This document shows positions 7,635 through 16,773 of a stretch of DNA of 42,080 bases, in pieces. Position 1 is the first letter of the stretch, and each line of letters opens with the position of its first letter. Both the position numbers and the translations under genes were made by a program. The stretch lies in assembly GCA_002404155.1 (NCBI GenBank), contig DHJC01000044.1, positions 15,391 to 57,470 on the forward strand, read 5' to 3'. The notes beneath the pieces were generated by a model. It was not told the DNA's origin. It saw only the letters and a list, made by a program, of their open reading frames with translations, and ran no database searches. Origin of the DNA: Chloroflexi bacterium UBA4730 (lineage in GTDB: Bacteria > Chloroflexota > Limnocylindria > P2-11E).

Positions 7635-8828
7635 GTGCCACATCAGTCGTCGCTCGGCCTCCTTCGACTCCATCAGCGCGATGCCCATATCGACGCCCGC
7701 GAGCGCTTCGCCACTCACGTTGCGTCCCGCGTCGGCTCCGACCTGCTCGTCCTTTCGACCTGTCATCGGGTCGAGTGCTACGTCGCCATCCCGCCGGCGG
7801 TCGACGAGCTGGCGTGGATGCGTGACCGCGTACTGGGCCCTGATGGGGACCCCGTGCCCGCAGTCGAGGAGACCGGGGAAGCGGCGGTCCGCCACCTGTT
7901 CCGCGCGGCGATGGGTTTGGACTCGGTCGTCCGCGGCGAGGGGCAGATCCTCGGTCAGCTGCGCGACACCTACGACGGCGCCCGCGGACGCTTCGCCCTA
8001 GATCCCCTTCTCAGTGAGGTCATCCAGCACGCACTGCACATCGCGCGCGACGTGCGCTCCTCGACATCGTTAGGCCAGGTCCAGAGCTCGGTCGGCTCGC
8101 TCGCGGTCGACACCGTCGTCGCCCGCCTTCCCGATCCATCCACTGCGACGGTTCTCGTGATCGGCGCTGGGGAGATCGGCAAGCTCGCCGCACGAGCGTT
8201 GGTCTCACGGGTCGGGACGGTGCGGATCGCGAATCGCGACGCCGCGCGGGCCCACGAGCTGGCCGCCGCGATCGGCGCGACCGCTCAGGGACTGGACGAT
8301 CTCGAACGTGCGATCGGCGAGGCCGACGCGGTGATCTCCGCCGCCGACACCCGCGGAACCCTGCTCACCGAGGAGCTGCTTGCGCGCCGGCTGGCGCGTG
8401 GGCCACTGGTGCTGGTGGACGTCGCGGTGCCGCGCAGCATCAGCGAACCCGCGCGCGCGCTTCCCGGGCTCACGTACCGCAGCGTCGATGAACTCAAGTC
8501 CGGCGGTGGTGGCGCGCGTGACCACGATGTCGTTCTCGCGGAGCAGCGCTGCATCGACGAGGCGCAGCGCTTCGTCCGGCTGCGGGAGGGTCGTGCCGCA
8601 GCGCCGACGATCGAGGCGTTGCGGAAGCGCGCCGATGCCATCCGCCAGAGGCAGCTCGACCGCGCGTTCTCCAAGCTCACGCACTTGGACCCTCGCGACC
8701 GCAGCGTCGTTGAGGCCCTCGCCGACGCGCTCACCGGGGCATTGATCCATGAGCCGATCGTCTCCCTGCGTGAGGACCCCACCCGGCAGGACGCTGCGCG
8801 GGCGCTGTTCGGTCTGGAGCGCTCGTGA
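7635..8828 (+). CDS. hemA: Glutamyl-tRNA reductase
   Basis: First committed enzyme of C5 tetrapyrrole synthesis: NADPH-dependent reduction of glutamyl-tRNA(Glu) to glutamate-1-semialdehyde. At 397 residues it has full family length. The catalytic Cys is in LSTCHRVECY (near residue 42); VVRGEGQILGQL is the tRNA/substrate segment; VIGAGEIGKLAARAL (near 175) is the NADPH-binding Rossmann loop; the C-terminal dimerisation helix is present. The GTG at 7635 is the likely start, although the usual N-terminal strand is short and the ribosome site is weak. First gene of an eight-gene heme operon; its stop overlaps hemC by GTGA. Confidence 0.93.
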   Translation: MPHQSSLGLLRLHQRDAHIDARERFATHVASRVGSDLLVLSTCHRVECYVAIPPAVDELAWMRDRVLGPDGDPVPAVEETGEAAVRHLFRAAMGLDSVVRGEGQILGQLRDTYDGARGRFALDPLLSEVIQHALHIARDVRSSTSLGQVQSSVGSLAVDTVVARLPDPSTATVLVIGAGEIGKLAARALVSRVGTVRIANRDAARAHELAAAIGATAQGLDDLERAIGEADAVISAADTRGTLLTEELLARRLARGPLVLVDVAVPRSISEPARALPGLTYRSVDELKSGGGGARDHDVVLAEQRCIDEAQRFVRLREGRAAAPTIEALRKRADAIRQRQLDRAFSKLTHLDPRDRSVVEALADALTGALIHEPIVSLREDPTRQDAARALFGLERS

Positions 8829-9685
8829 AGATCGTGCTCGGTACGCGCGGGAGTGCCCTGGCCCTGGCTCAGGCGCGGATCGTCGCTGATCAGCTTGCGG
8901 GCGAGGTTGAGATCCACGTGATCCGCACGGAAGGAGACGGCTCCGACCGGCCGTTGCAGGAGCTTGGCGACGGCGTATTCGTGACGGCCCTGGAGAACGC
9001 GCTCCGTGCGCGCGAGATCGACATCGCCGTCCATTCGCTCAAGGACCTGCCCACCGAGGAGCGCGAGGATCTGGTCATCGCGGCGGTGCCGAAGCGGGCC
9101 GAACCGCAGGACGTGCTGATCACCGCGTCCCGTGGCGGACTCGACTCGCTGCGCGTCGGCGGAGCCGTCGGCACCTCGAGTCCCCGGCGTGCGGCGTTCC
9201 TGCGCTGCTTGCGTCCCGACGCCTCGACGCGAGACATTCGGGGCAACGTCGACACGCGCATGCGCAAGGTCCGGGACCGCGAGTACGACGGGACCATCCT
9301 CGCGCTCGCCGGGCTACGTCGGCTCGACGTGCCGGTCGGAGACGCGGAGATCCTCGATGGACTGCTGTGGCCGCCGGCACCGGGTCAAGCTGCGCTCGCG
9401 GTCCAATGTCGGGCCAGCGATCACGAGCTGCGTGCACAGCTCGAGGGCATCGATGATCGACCCTCGAATCTCGCGGTGCGGGCCGAGCGCGCGCTGCTCC
9501 GACTCCTTGGCGGCAGCTGCGCGATCCCGCTGGGCGCGTGGGCCCGCGTCGATGCCGGGGTGATCGTGATGGATGCGGCCCTCGCGCTCGCTGACGGCAT
9601 CGTCCGCACGAGCGCTCGCGGATCCGACCCCGATGCTGTCGCGCACGCGGCTGCCCAGGGACTGGGAGAGGCGGCCCATGCGTGA
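8825..9685 (+). CDS. hemC: Porphobilinogen deaminase (hydroxymethylbilane synthase)
   Basis: A 286-residue enzyme that joins four porphobilinogens into hydroxymethylbilane. The N-terminus IVLGTRGSALALAQA is diagnostic. HSLKDLPTE carries the catalytic Asp region, GTSSPRR and DIRGNVDTR bind the cofactor carboxylates, and the dipyrromethane cofactor Cys is in GGSCAIPLGA near residue 230. GTG at 8825 overlaps the hemA stop by 4 bases, so translation is coupled. Its own stop overlaps hemD by 8 bases. Confidence 0.95.
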   Translation: MKIVLGTRGSALALAQARIVADQLAGEVEIHVIRTEGDGSDRPLQELGDGVFVTALENALRAREIDIAVHSLKDLPTEEREDLVIAAVPKRAEPQDVLITASRGGLDSLRVGGAVGTSSPRRAAFLRCLRPDASTRDIRGNVDTRMRKVRDREYDGTILALAGLRRLDVPVGDAEILDGLLWPPAPGQAALAVQCRASDHELRAQLEGIDDRPSNLAVRAERALLRLLGGSCAIPLGAWARVDAGVIVMDAALALADGIVRTSARGSDPDAVAHAAAQGLGEAAHA

Positions 9686-10427
9686 CTTTGGCGGCGGCAC
9701 GCTCATCCTCACTCGCGCGGCGGGCGACAACGCCGAGCTCGCTCGGGACCTGCGGGCGGCGGGCGTGAAGGTGATCGAGTTCCCGTGCATCGCGGTGGAT
9801 CCGCTGGACGACCCCAGCACGCTCGGGCGTTCGCTGCGCACGCTCACGAGCCAGGACTGTCTCGTCGTGACGAGTCGTGCCGGGGCCCGTGCGGTCGCCC
9901 AAGCCTTCGCCGGCGATCCGCTTCCTGCGTCCCTCGCCGTCGTCGGCCCTGCGACGGAACGGGTTGCGCGCGAACTCGGGTTCGAGGTCGCCTTCCGACC
10001 CAGCCGGGCCGACGGGGAGTGCCTCGGAGCCGAGCTTCCGCTGCCACGCGGCAGCGTCGTACTCGCGCGCTCGGACCGCGCGGCGGGCGAGATCGTCTCG
10101 GTGCTTCGCGATCGTGGGGCTCGCGTGCGTGAGCTGGTCGCATACCGCACGGCGGTTCCGACCGACGCCGTCGCGCCGGAGGAAGTGCGCACCGCGTGCG
10201 CGCGAGGCGCGGTCGTGCTGCTTGCCTCGCCGAGCGCCGTTGACGGTTTCACTCGAGCCGTCGGCGCCGAGCTCGCCAGACGTTGCCGCCTGGTGGCGCT
10301 CGGACCAACTACCGCGCAGCGCATCGAGCAGCTCGTCGGTCGGGAGCCGTTCGTTGCCGCGCGCCCCGCCCTGCCCGCGATCGTCGCGGCGATCAGCCAA
10401 GCCCAGCGCTCGGAGGTGCCTGCATGA
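9678..10427 (+). CDS. hemD: Uroporphyrinogen-III synthase
   Basis: A 249-residue enzyme that closes hydroxymethylbilane with inversion of ring D. The family is poorly conserved; the two-lobe pattern is visible in LILTRAAGDNAELARDLRAAG, VTSRAGARAVA, AVVGPATERVARELG and LLASPSAVDGF, then VALGPTTAQRIEQ near the end. ATG at 9678 follows a GGGAGAGG site and overlaps the hemC stop. An upstream in-frame extension is a shadow of hemC. The stop overlaps hemB as ATGA. Position in the operon confirms the call. Confidence 0.88.
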   Translation: MRDFGGGTLILTRAAGDNAELARDLRAAGVKVIEFPCIAVDPLDDPSTLGRSLRTLTSQDCLVVTSRAGARAVAQAFAGDPLPASLAVVGPATERVARELGFEVAFRPSRADGECLGAELPLPRGSVVLARSDRAAGEIVSVLRDRGARVRELVAYRTAVPTDAVAPEEVRTACARGAVVLLASPSAVDGFTRAVGAELARRCRLVALGPTTAQRIEQLVGREPFVAARPALPAIVAAISQAQRSEVPA

Positions 10428-11428
10428 CGCTGACTGCATCGCGCGTCTCATCCTTCCGGCGCGGGCGCCGGATCCGCCGCTCGCCGGCGCTCCGACGTCT
10501 AGTCCGCGAGACCCGCCTCGACCCAGCGATGCTGGTGCTGCCGATCTTCATCGACGCTCGCCTCGACGTGCCCGCGCCGATCGCCTCGCTCCGCGGTCAC
10601 ATGCGCTGGCCGGTGGCCGGAGCGGTCGATGTCGCGCGACAGGCCGCGGCGGCTGGGCTCGGCGGAGTGCTGCTGTTCGGTCTGCCTGAAGCGAAGGATG
10701 AACAGGGAAGTGGCGCCGCGGACCCGCGTGGGCCCGTTCCGCTGGCCCTGCGGTCTATCCGCGCGCAAGACCTTGGACTCGCGCTCATCGCCGACGTCTG
10801 TCTCTGCGAATACACGGCACACGGGCATTGCGGACTGCTACTGCCTGATGGCGCTATCGACAACGACGCCACCCTGCCGGTGCTCGCGGAGGCCGCGCGG
10901 GTGTACGCCGCGGCGGGGGCCGACGTGGTCGCGCCCTCCGACATGATGGACGGGCGGGTCGAGGCGATCCGCCGCGGGCTGGACGGCGGCGGACACGGCG
11001 AGACGGCGATCCTCTCGTATGCCGCCAAGTACGCCTCGGCGTTCTACGGACCGTTCCGCGACGCCGCCGATTGCGCACCGCAATTCGGCGATCGCTCCGG
11101 CTATCAGCTGGATCGCGCGAACGGGCGAGAAGCGCTTCTGGAGCTGGACGCCGACGCCGCCGAAGGCGCGGACATGCTCATGGTCAAGCCCGCTGGTCCG
11201 TACCTCGATGTCATCGCCGCCGCGCGGGCCCGCTCAGCCTTGCCGCTCGCCGCCTATCAAGTCAGCGGTGAATACGCCTCGCTCGTCGCGGCGTCCGAGC
11301 GCGGATGGGTCGACCTGCGGTCTGCAGCGCTCGAATCCCTTATCGGGATCGCCCGCGCCGGCGCCGACTTCATCATCACGTATTTCGCGCTCGAGGCGGC
11401 CGCGTGGCTCTCCGAGAAGAGTCGATGA
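10424..11428 (+). CDS. hemB: Delta-aminolevulinic acid dehydratase (porphobilinogen synthase)
   Basis: A 334-residue enzyme condensing two aminolevulinates into porphobilinogen. The two Schiff-base lysines are in SYAAKYASAFYGPFR and LMVKPAGPYLD. The metal site DVCLCEYTAHGHCG keeps three cysteines, so it is the zinc-dependent form. DMMDGRV and YQVSGEYAS are further family motifs. The ATG at 10424 overlaps the hemD stop (ATGA). Its stop overlaps hemL in the same way. Confidence 0.95.
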   Translation: MTLTASRVSSFRRGRRIRRSPALRRLVRETRLDPAMLVLPIFIDARLDVPAPIASLRGHMRWPVAGAVDVARQAAAAGLGGVLLFGLPEAKDEQGSGAADPRGPVPLALRSIRAQDLGLALIADVCLCEYTAHGHCGLLLPDGAIDNDATLPVLAEAARVYAAAGADVVAPSDMMDGRVEAIRRGLDGGGHGETAILSYAAKYASAFYGPFRDAADCAPQFGDRSGYQLDRANGREALLELDADAAEGADMLMVKPAGPYLDVIAAARARSALPLAAYQVSGEYASLVAASERGWVDLRSAALESLIGIARAGADFIITYFALEAAAWLSEKSR

Positions 11429-12702
11429 GCACGCGCACGGCTGACCTTCTCGAGCGCGCCGAGCGGGTGATGCCCGGAGGGGTCTCGAGCCCGGTGCGAG
11501 CGTATCGAGCCGTCGGTGGGGCGCCCCCGTTCATTGCCCGTGGGAATGGTGCGCGGGTCTGGGACACCTTCGACCGCGAGTACATCGACCTGGTGTGCTC
11601 GTGGGGTCCGCTCATCGTCGGCCACGCGCATCCACGTGTCGTCGAGGCCATCGTGTCGCAGGCGCAACTGGGAACGAGCTACGGCGCGCCCTCGCCACGC
11701 GAAGTCGAATTGGCGGAGCTCATCACTGAGGCGGTTCCGTCCGTCGAGATGCTCCGCTTCGTCTCGTCGGGCACGGAGGCCGCGATGAGCGCGGTGCGCC
11801 TCGCACGCGCAGCGACCGGTCGCGACAAGATCTTGAAGTTCGCCGGCTGCTATCACGGCCACGCGGACGGACTGCTCGCGAAAGCGGGCTCGGGCGTGGC
11901 GACGTTCGGCTTGGCGGACTCGGCGGGCGTGACGCCGGGCACAGCGCGCGACACGCTCACGGCCCAATACAACGACCTCGCCACCGTCGAGGAGATCGCG
12001 AGAGCGGTCCCGCTCGCGGCCATCATCGTCGAGCCGTACGCGGGGAACATGGGGTGCGTGCCGCCGGAGCCTGGGTTCCTCGCGGGGCTCCGCAGGATCT
12101 GTGACTCGACGGGCGCGCTGTTGATCTTCGACGAAGTCATCACCGGCTTTCGGCTCGCGCGCGGCGGGGCGCAGGCCCTCGTGGACCTGCGGCCCGATAT
12201 CACCTGCCTCGGCAAGGTCATCGGAGGCGGTCTCCCGGTGGGTGCGTACGGCGCGAGCCGATCGCTCATGTCGCGCGTCGCGCCGCTGGGCCCGATGTAT
12301 CAAGCGGGGACCCTCTCGGGGAATCCGCTCGCGATGGCCGCAGGGGTGGCCACGCTCTCGCTGCTGGATTCCTCCGCCTACGAGGCGCTCGATCACTCCG
12401 GCGCGCGCCTCGAGCGGGGCCTTACCGAGGCGATCCGGGCGTCCGGGATCGACGGGTGCGTGCAACGCGCCGGATCGTTGCTCACGCTCTTCTTCTCTTC
12501 TGGTCCGATCCGCGACGACGTGGACGCGGCACGTGCCGACCGCGGGTCATTCGCGGCTTTCCATCGCGCCATGCTTTCACGCGGCGTCATGCTGCCACCC
12601 TCCCAGCTGGAGTGCTGGTTCGTGTCCCTCGCGCACGACGATGGCGTCATCGACCTGGTGGTCCGCGCCGCGCACGATTCCCTGAAGGAGATCGTCGGAT
12701 GA
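11425..12702 (+). CDS. hemL: Glutamate-1-semialdehyde 2,1-aminomutase
   Basis: A 425-residue PLP enzyme converting glutamate-1-semialdehyde to aminolevulinate, the step after hemA. MPGGVSSPVRAY, FVSSGTEAAMSAVRLAR, CYHGHADGLL, FDEVITGFR and the PLP-lysine motif CLGKVIGGGLPVGAYG are all present. ATG at 11425 overlaps the hemB stop as ATGA; the stop overlaps hemQ as ATGA. Full length, no defects. Confidence 0.95.
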   Translation: MSTRTADLLERAERVMPGGVSSPVRAYRAVGGAPPFIARGNGARVWDTFDREYIDLVCSWGPLIVGHAHPRVVEAIVSQAQLGTSYGAPSPREVELAELITEAVPSVEMLRFVSSGTEAAMSAVRLARAATGRDKILKFAGCYHGHADGLLAKAGSGVATFGLADSAGVTPGTARDTLTAQYNDLATVEEIARAVPLAAIIVEPYAGNMGCVPPEPGFLAGLRRICDSTGALLIFDEVITGFRLARGGAQALVDLRPDITCLGKVIGGGLPVGAYGASRSLMSRVAPLGPMYQAGTLSGNPLAMAAGVATLSLLDSSAYEALDHSGARLERGLTEAIRASGIDGCVQRAGSLLTLFFSSGPIRDDVDAARADRGSFAAFHRAMLSRGVMLPPSQLECWFVSLAHDDGVIDLVVRAAHDSLKEIVG

Positions 12703-13406
12703 ATGAGATGTACCGCTTCCTCACGCTCGCGGTGTCGAACGAATGGCGGCGGCTGGATCCCGCCGACCGCGAGTCGCAGAAGCGCGAGTTCGCCGAGGCG
12801 CTCGAGCGCTGCGGCGTTGTCGCGCACGCGTATTCGCTCGTCGGGACACGCAGCGACGCCGACTTGTTGCTGTGGCTCGTGGGCGATGACGCGCGCTCGC
12901 TCCAGCAGGCCGAGGGGCGGCTCGCCGCCACGGCCTTGTGGGCGTTCAGCGCGAGGCCATACGGCTACTTCGCGGCCCGCCGCAAGTCGCAGTACCTCGG
13001 CGAGCACGAGCATGCCGGAAGCGAGCACGGGCGCGGGACGGCCGGTCCGGTCGGGGACAAGCCGTACGTCGTCGTCTATCCCATGACGAAGAAACGGTCC
13101 TGGTACGCGCTGCCGCTTGAGGCGCGCACCCGGATCATGGGCGCGCACTTCGCGACAGGTCACAAGTATCCGGACATCAGGATCCACACCGGCTACAGCT
13201 TTGGTATCGACGACCATGAGTTCGTCGTCGCATTCGAGGCTCCGGACCCACGCCAGTTCCTGACACTCGTCGCGGAGCTGCGCGAGACCGAATCGTCGTC
13301 ATACACCGAGCGCGAGACACCGATCTTGGTGGGAGAGGCCATGAGCTGCGCAGAGGCCCTTGACCTGATCGACGGTGCGACGATGCGCGTTCCGGCTCCC
13401 GCGTGA
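12699..13406 (+). CDS. hemQ: Coproheme decarboxylase, chlorite-dismutase family
   Basis: A 235-residue member of the chlorite dismutase superfamily, in a heme operon and so called HemQ/ChdC: peroxide-dependent decarboxylation of coproheme III to heme b, the last step of the coproporphyrin route. YPMTKKRSWYALPLEAR holds the catalytic Tyr region; GHKYPDIRIHTGYSFGIDDHEFVVAFE holds the likely proximal heme His and the usual closing strand. ATG at 12699 overlaps the hemL stop; the stop overlaps hemE as GTGA. A true chlorite dismutase is unlikely given the context. Confidence 0.9.
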   Translation: MNEMYRFLTLAVSNEWRRLDPADRESQKREFAEALERCGVVAHAYSLVGTRSDADLLLWLVGDDARSLQQAEGRLAATALWAFSARPYGYFAARRKSQYLGEHEHAGSEHGRGTAGPVGDKPYVVVYPMTKKRSWYALPLEARTRIMGAHFATGHKYPDIRIHTGYSFGIDDHEFVVAFEAPDPRQFLTLVAELRETESSSYTERETPILVGEAMSCAEALDLIDGATMRVPAPA

Positions 13407-14446
13407 GCGCGCCGTTGCTGGTCCGAGCGTGCCGGCGTGAGGTCGTCGAGCGGACGCCGGTCTGGTTCATGCGTCAGGCTGGCCGCTGCCTCGCCGAGTA
13501 CCGAGCGTTCCGTGAGCGGTACGGGATCCTCGAAATGGCACGGACGCCGGAGCTGTGCGCGCGCGTCACCCGCATGCCGGTCGACCGTCTCGGCGTCGAC
13601 GGCGCGGTCCTCTACGCCGACATCATGTTGCCGCTGGACGGAATGGGCGTGCCGTTCCACATCGAGCCCGAGCTCGGTCCGATCGTCGAGCGACCGATCC
13701 GCACCGATGCCGATGTGGATGCGATCCGGGTGGTCGAGGCGGAAGAGGCGACGCCGTACCTGTTCGAGACGATCCGCGCGCTCCGCCGCGACCTACGCCA
13801 AGAGACGGCGCTCATCGGCTTCGCCGGAGCGCCCTTCACCCTGGCCTCCTATCTCATCGAGGGGCGCCCATCTCGCGATCACGCGCTGACGAAGACGATG
13901 CTGCACGCGGAGCCGGGGCGCTGGGCACGGCTGATGACGACCCTCGTCGAGATCCTCTCGCGCTACTTGCTCGCGCAGGTGCACTCCGGCGTCGACGTGA
14001 TCCAGCTCTTCGATTCGTGGGCGGGCACGCTCGCGCCGGCCGATTACGAGCGTGCGGTCTTGCCATACAGCCGCGCGATCTTCCAGCGCCTCGCAGCGGC
14101 AGGAGTGCCACGCATCCACTTCGCGACCGGCAATCCAGCGTTGACGCCGCTGCTTGCCGCCGCGGGCGCGGACGTGGTGAGCGTCGACTGGCGGCAGCCG
14201 TTGGACGCCGCCTGGTCAGCGATCGGTCCCGACCGGGGGATCCAGGGCAACCTCGATCCGGCCGTGTGCCTCGCACCGTTCCCGGTCGTGGCCGATGCTG
14301 CGCGCGATGTGCTGCGCCGTGCCGCGGGCCGACCCGGCCACGTCTTCAACCTTGGCCATGGCGTGCTGCCGGGCACCGATGCCGATCTCCTCGCTCGTCT
14401 GGTCGAGCTCGTGCGCGTGGAGTCGGCCGAGCCGATCGCGGCGTGA
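13403..14446 (+). CDS. hemE: Uroporphyrinogen decarboxylase
   Basis: A 347-residue enzyme decarboxylating uroporphyrinogen III to coproporphyrinogen III. PVWFMRQAGRCLAEYR is the signature substrate-binding loop, ADIMLPLDGMGV carries the catalytic Asp region, DSWAGTLAP and FNLGHGVLPGTD are the other family motifs. The GTG at 13403 overlaps the hemQ stop. Its stop overlaps the ferrochelatase start by GTGA. Confidence 0.95.
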   Translation: MSAPLLVRACRREVVERTPVWFMRQAGRCLAEYRAFRERYGILEMARTPELCARVTRMPVDRLGVDGAVLYADIMLPLDGMGVPFHIEPELGPIVERPIRTDADVDAIRVVEAEEATPYLFETIRALRRDLRQETALIGFAGAPFTLASYLIEGRPSRDHALTKTMLHAEPGRWARLMTTLVEILSRYLLAQVHSGVDVIQLFDSWAGTLAPADYERAVLPYSRAIFQRLAAAGVPRIHFATGNPALTPLLAAAGADVVSVDWRQPLDAAWSAIGPDRGIQGNLDPAVCLAPFPVVADAARDVLRRAAGRPGHVFNLGHGVLPGTDADLLARLVELVRVESAEPIAA

Positions 14447-15336
14447 CGGTCGGTGTCGCGCTCATGACCTACGGTGCGCCGACGGGCTCGGGCGACGTAG
14501 CCGCATACCTCGGGCGCGTTCGCGAAGGGAAGACGCCGTCGGCGGAGCTGATCGAGGAGATGCGCCGGAGGTACGAACGAATCGGCGGATCGCCGCTCGT
14601 GGCCATCACCCGCGCTCAGGCATCGCGCCTGGAGCGTGAGCTTGGTAGCGGATACCGCGTCCGCGCCGGTATGCGCTTCTCCGATCCGACTATCGATGCG
14701 GCCGTGGCCGAGCTCGTCGATCAGGGTTGCGCGAGCATTCTTGGGATCTGTCTCTCGCCGCAGTGGTCGCCGCTGCTCATGGGTGGGTACGAGCGGGCAT
14801 TGCAGAGCGCGATCGCGACGCACGCGCCCGGGACCCCGTACGCAATGGTCGGGGCGTGGCATCGCACGCCGCAGTTCATCGACCTGCTCGCTGCGAACCT
14901 TCGGCAAGTCCTCGTGACGCTGCCGGCCGATGTACCCGTCCTGCTTACCGCGCATAGCCTTCCCCGTCGGGTCTTCGAGGCCGAGCCCGGCTACATCGGG
15001 CAACTGCGCGAGACCGCCGACCTCGTCGCGGCACGAGCAGGCCTGGGGGCCGATCGCTGGAGCTGGGCGTACCAGAGCGCAGGCCACACCGCTGAGGAGT
15101 GGTTGCGGCCCGATCTAAAAGAGCTGTTCCCCGCGCTGGCGGCAGCGGGACACCGCGACGTGCTCGTCGCCCCGGTGCAATTTCTGGCGGATCACCTCGA
15201 AGTGCTCTACGACCTTGACGTCGCCGCGCGGGCCGAGGCCGAGAGCACCGGCCTGCACTATCACCGTGTCCCGATGTCGAACACCGACCCGGCCTTCATC
15301 GCCGCACTGGCGGCGGTAGCGCGTTCGCTGGACTGA
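14443..15336 (+). CDS. hemH: Ferrochelatase, likely coproporphyrin form
   Basis: A 297-residue ferrochelatase. With hemQ in the operon, it most likely inserts iron into coproporphyrin III (CpfC) rather than protoporphyrin. LTAHSLPRRVFE holds the active-site His, and VAPVQFLADHLEVLYDLD the acidic metal-path residues; SWAYQSAG and WLRPDLKEL are family motifs. The start is the GTG at 14443 overlapping the hemE stop; the much longer open frame upstream is a shadow of hemE. Last gene of the operon. Confidence 0.93.
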   Translation: MTVGVALMTYGAPTGSGDVAAYLGRVREGKTPSAELIEEMRRRYERIGGSPLVAITRAQASRLERELGSGYRVRAGMRFSDPTIDAAVAELVDQGCASILGICLSPQWSPLLMGGYERALQSAIATHAPGTPYAMVGAWHRTPQFIDLLAANLRQVLVTLPADVPVLLTAHSLPRRVFEAEPGYIGQLRETADLVAARAGLGADRWSWAYQSAGHTAEEWLRPDLKELFPALAAAGHRDVLVAPVQFLADHLEVLYDLDVAARAEAESTGLHYHRVPMSNTDPAFIAALAAVARSLD

Positions 15337-15394
15337 AGACGATCTGCTGGTGGCGCGGTATGTAGCAACGGATCCGCATCTGCCCAAGAAGAAA

Positions 15395-15417
15395 AGCCCC
15401 CGCTTTCGTGGGGGGCT
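15395..15417 (-). terminator. Rho-independent terminator
   Basis: AGCCCCC / GGGGGCT hairpin. Read on the minus strand it is followed by UUUUCUUCUU, so it ends the minus-strand protease remnant. It can also face the heme operon from the other side, although there is no T-tract on the plus strand. Confidence 0.75.
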
Positions 15418-15441
15418 CCTGTCACCTCTTCCCTGTGTCGC

Positions 15442-16182
15442 CTACGGCGCGGATCCGATCCAGCTGCCGCGGCCCGTGCACAGGTCGTACCCCACCAGAC
15501 ACGGTGCGCCGTTGTTGCGCGAGGTGACCTCGCGGCGGTAGGTGATCGCGCTGCCGTACGCGTACGCAGCCTCGACGGTCGCACCGGCGTCCGCCGAGCG
15601 GGCCGCCCACATCGGTGAGCTCGCGCTCGTGCCGCCGACCTTCCACCAGCCCTTCAGGCCCTCGTAGCGCGTGCTGTCGTAGACCGAGACGCCCGACGCC
15701 GGGTCGGCGTCGAGTGACACGTCGGGCGTCGCGCGCTTGCCGCCGCAGTACACCTGGGCGTACTCGCCGAAGCCGGACTGCGTTGTGTTCGCGGTTTCGT
15801 ACGCGCTGCAACCACCACCACCGCCCGACCAGCCGGTCTCACCGGTGAAGGCGCCGCCGGAGAAGTTGAGCGTGGTGCCGCCGACGGAGATGACGTTCGG
15901 CGAGGCCGACGGGTACTCCGCCGGAAGTCCGGCGTCACCGGACGACACGAAGAAGCTCACGCTGCTCTGGACGAACTGCGAGTCGTAGCTCAACTCGCCG
16001 GAGGACTCGCTCCCGCCCCAGCTGTTCGAGACGTACTGGGCGTGGGTCTTCGCGTAGTCTTCGGCCGCGAGCAGGTTCGCAACGCTGTTCGAGCTCGCCT
16101 CGACGAGGAGGATCTTCGCGCCCGGCGCGATCGCGTGGGCCCACTGGAGATCGTTGCTCGTTACTGGACATCCGTGCGCGAC
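15442..16182 (-). pseudogene. Truncated S53 (sedolisin/kumamolisin-like) protease
   Basis: About 246 codons of open frame encoding the C-terminal half of an acid serine-carboxyl peptidase. NDLQWAHAIAPGAKILLVEA keeps the catalytic Asp, SNSWGG and SFFVSSGDAG follow, and GGTSASSP holds the catalytic Ser. The usual partner Glu four residues before the Asp is absent: the sequence diverges there and an in-frame stop lies at 16183-16185. No prodomain, first half or signal peptide remains, and no credible start with a ribosome site exists. The break is exactly at the Glu/Asp part of the active site, so the enzyme is dead. Confidence 0.8.
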
Positions 16183-16244
16183 TCAAGGAGGCCACTCGTC
16201 GAAGGGCGCCCCGTCGGCTGGAGCGCTTCGGTAGCGCGCCTCGC

Positions 16245-16757
16245 TCAGGGCTCGCCGAGCAGCTTCAGCCCGTAGCGTGACTTGAGCTCGGGGATCCAGT
16301 CACCCGAGAGCTCAAGCCCGTACGGAGTCGACAATGCCTGGTGCTCGGGAGAGCCGGGCACGCCACCGGAACCGATGAAACGGGCGATCTCCGCGAAGTA
16401 CTCATCGAAGCCGGCCGGCACGATCATTTCGAGAAGTCGCGCGGGCTTGTCGGTCGGATTCCAGAAGGTGTGCTTCACGCCCCGCGGCTTGAAGACATAG
16501 CCGCCGGCCTCGATCAGGGCGATTTCGTCGCCGATCCGAGCGCCGACCGTCCCCTCGATCACGTACGAGAGCTCGTCTTCCTTGGTGTGCGTATGCGGCG
16601 GCACCAGGCGCCGTGCCTCCATCGGGTGTTCGACGACCGCGATCGAGCCGCCTGTCTCGGCGCCTCGCACCTTGAAGTGCACGCCGAGCCCGCCGAGATC
16701 GACGAGCTCCCCCGCCCCAGGTTCCACCGCGACCAGACGCGAAGCGGCCTTGGCCAT
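16245..16757 (-). CDS. Cupin-domain protein
   Basis: A 170-residue single-domain cupin. The metal motif is in PPHTHTKEDELSYVIEGTV (two His, Glu), and the second motif is KPRGVKHTFWNP, so a metal-binding beta-barrel is likely. This subgroup resembles small-molecule dioxygenase or isomerase cupins; the substrate is unknown. ATG 16757 is chosen because GGAG lies 7 bases upstream; an upstream in-frame extension runs through the operator. Divergent from the TetR gene with two palindromes between them, so TetR control is likely. Confidence 0.8.
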   Translation of the reverse strand: MAKAASRLVAVEPGAGELVDLGGLGVHFKVRGAETGGSIAVVEHPMEARRLVPPHTHTKEDELSYVIEGTVGARIGDEIALIEAGGYVFKPRGVKHTFWNPTDKPARLLEMIVPAGFDEYFAEIARFIGSGGVPGSPEHQALSTPYGLELSGDWIPELKSRYGLKLLGEP

Positions 16758-16773
16758 GCCTTTTCTCCTTTTC

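Noticed and set aside
9120..10451. 443-codon minus-strand frame
   Set aside because: Antisense to hemC and hemD; Arg-rich and without motifs.
13555..14442. Extended N-terminus of ferrochelatase
   Set aside because: The upstream part is a shadow of hemE; the GTG at 14443 gives a normal ferrochelatase length and the operon's overlap pattern.
15360..15369. ATGTAGCAAC, reverse complement of the integrase arm-site 10-mer
   Set aside because: A single copy in the wrong place, outside the element and with no core site; most likely chance.
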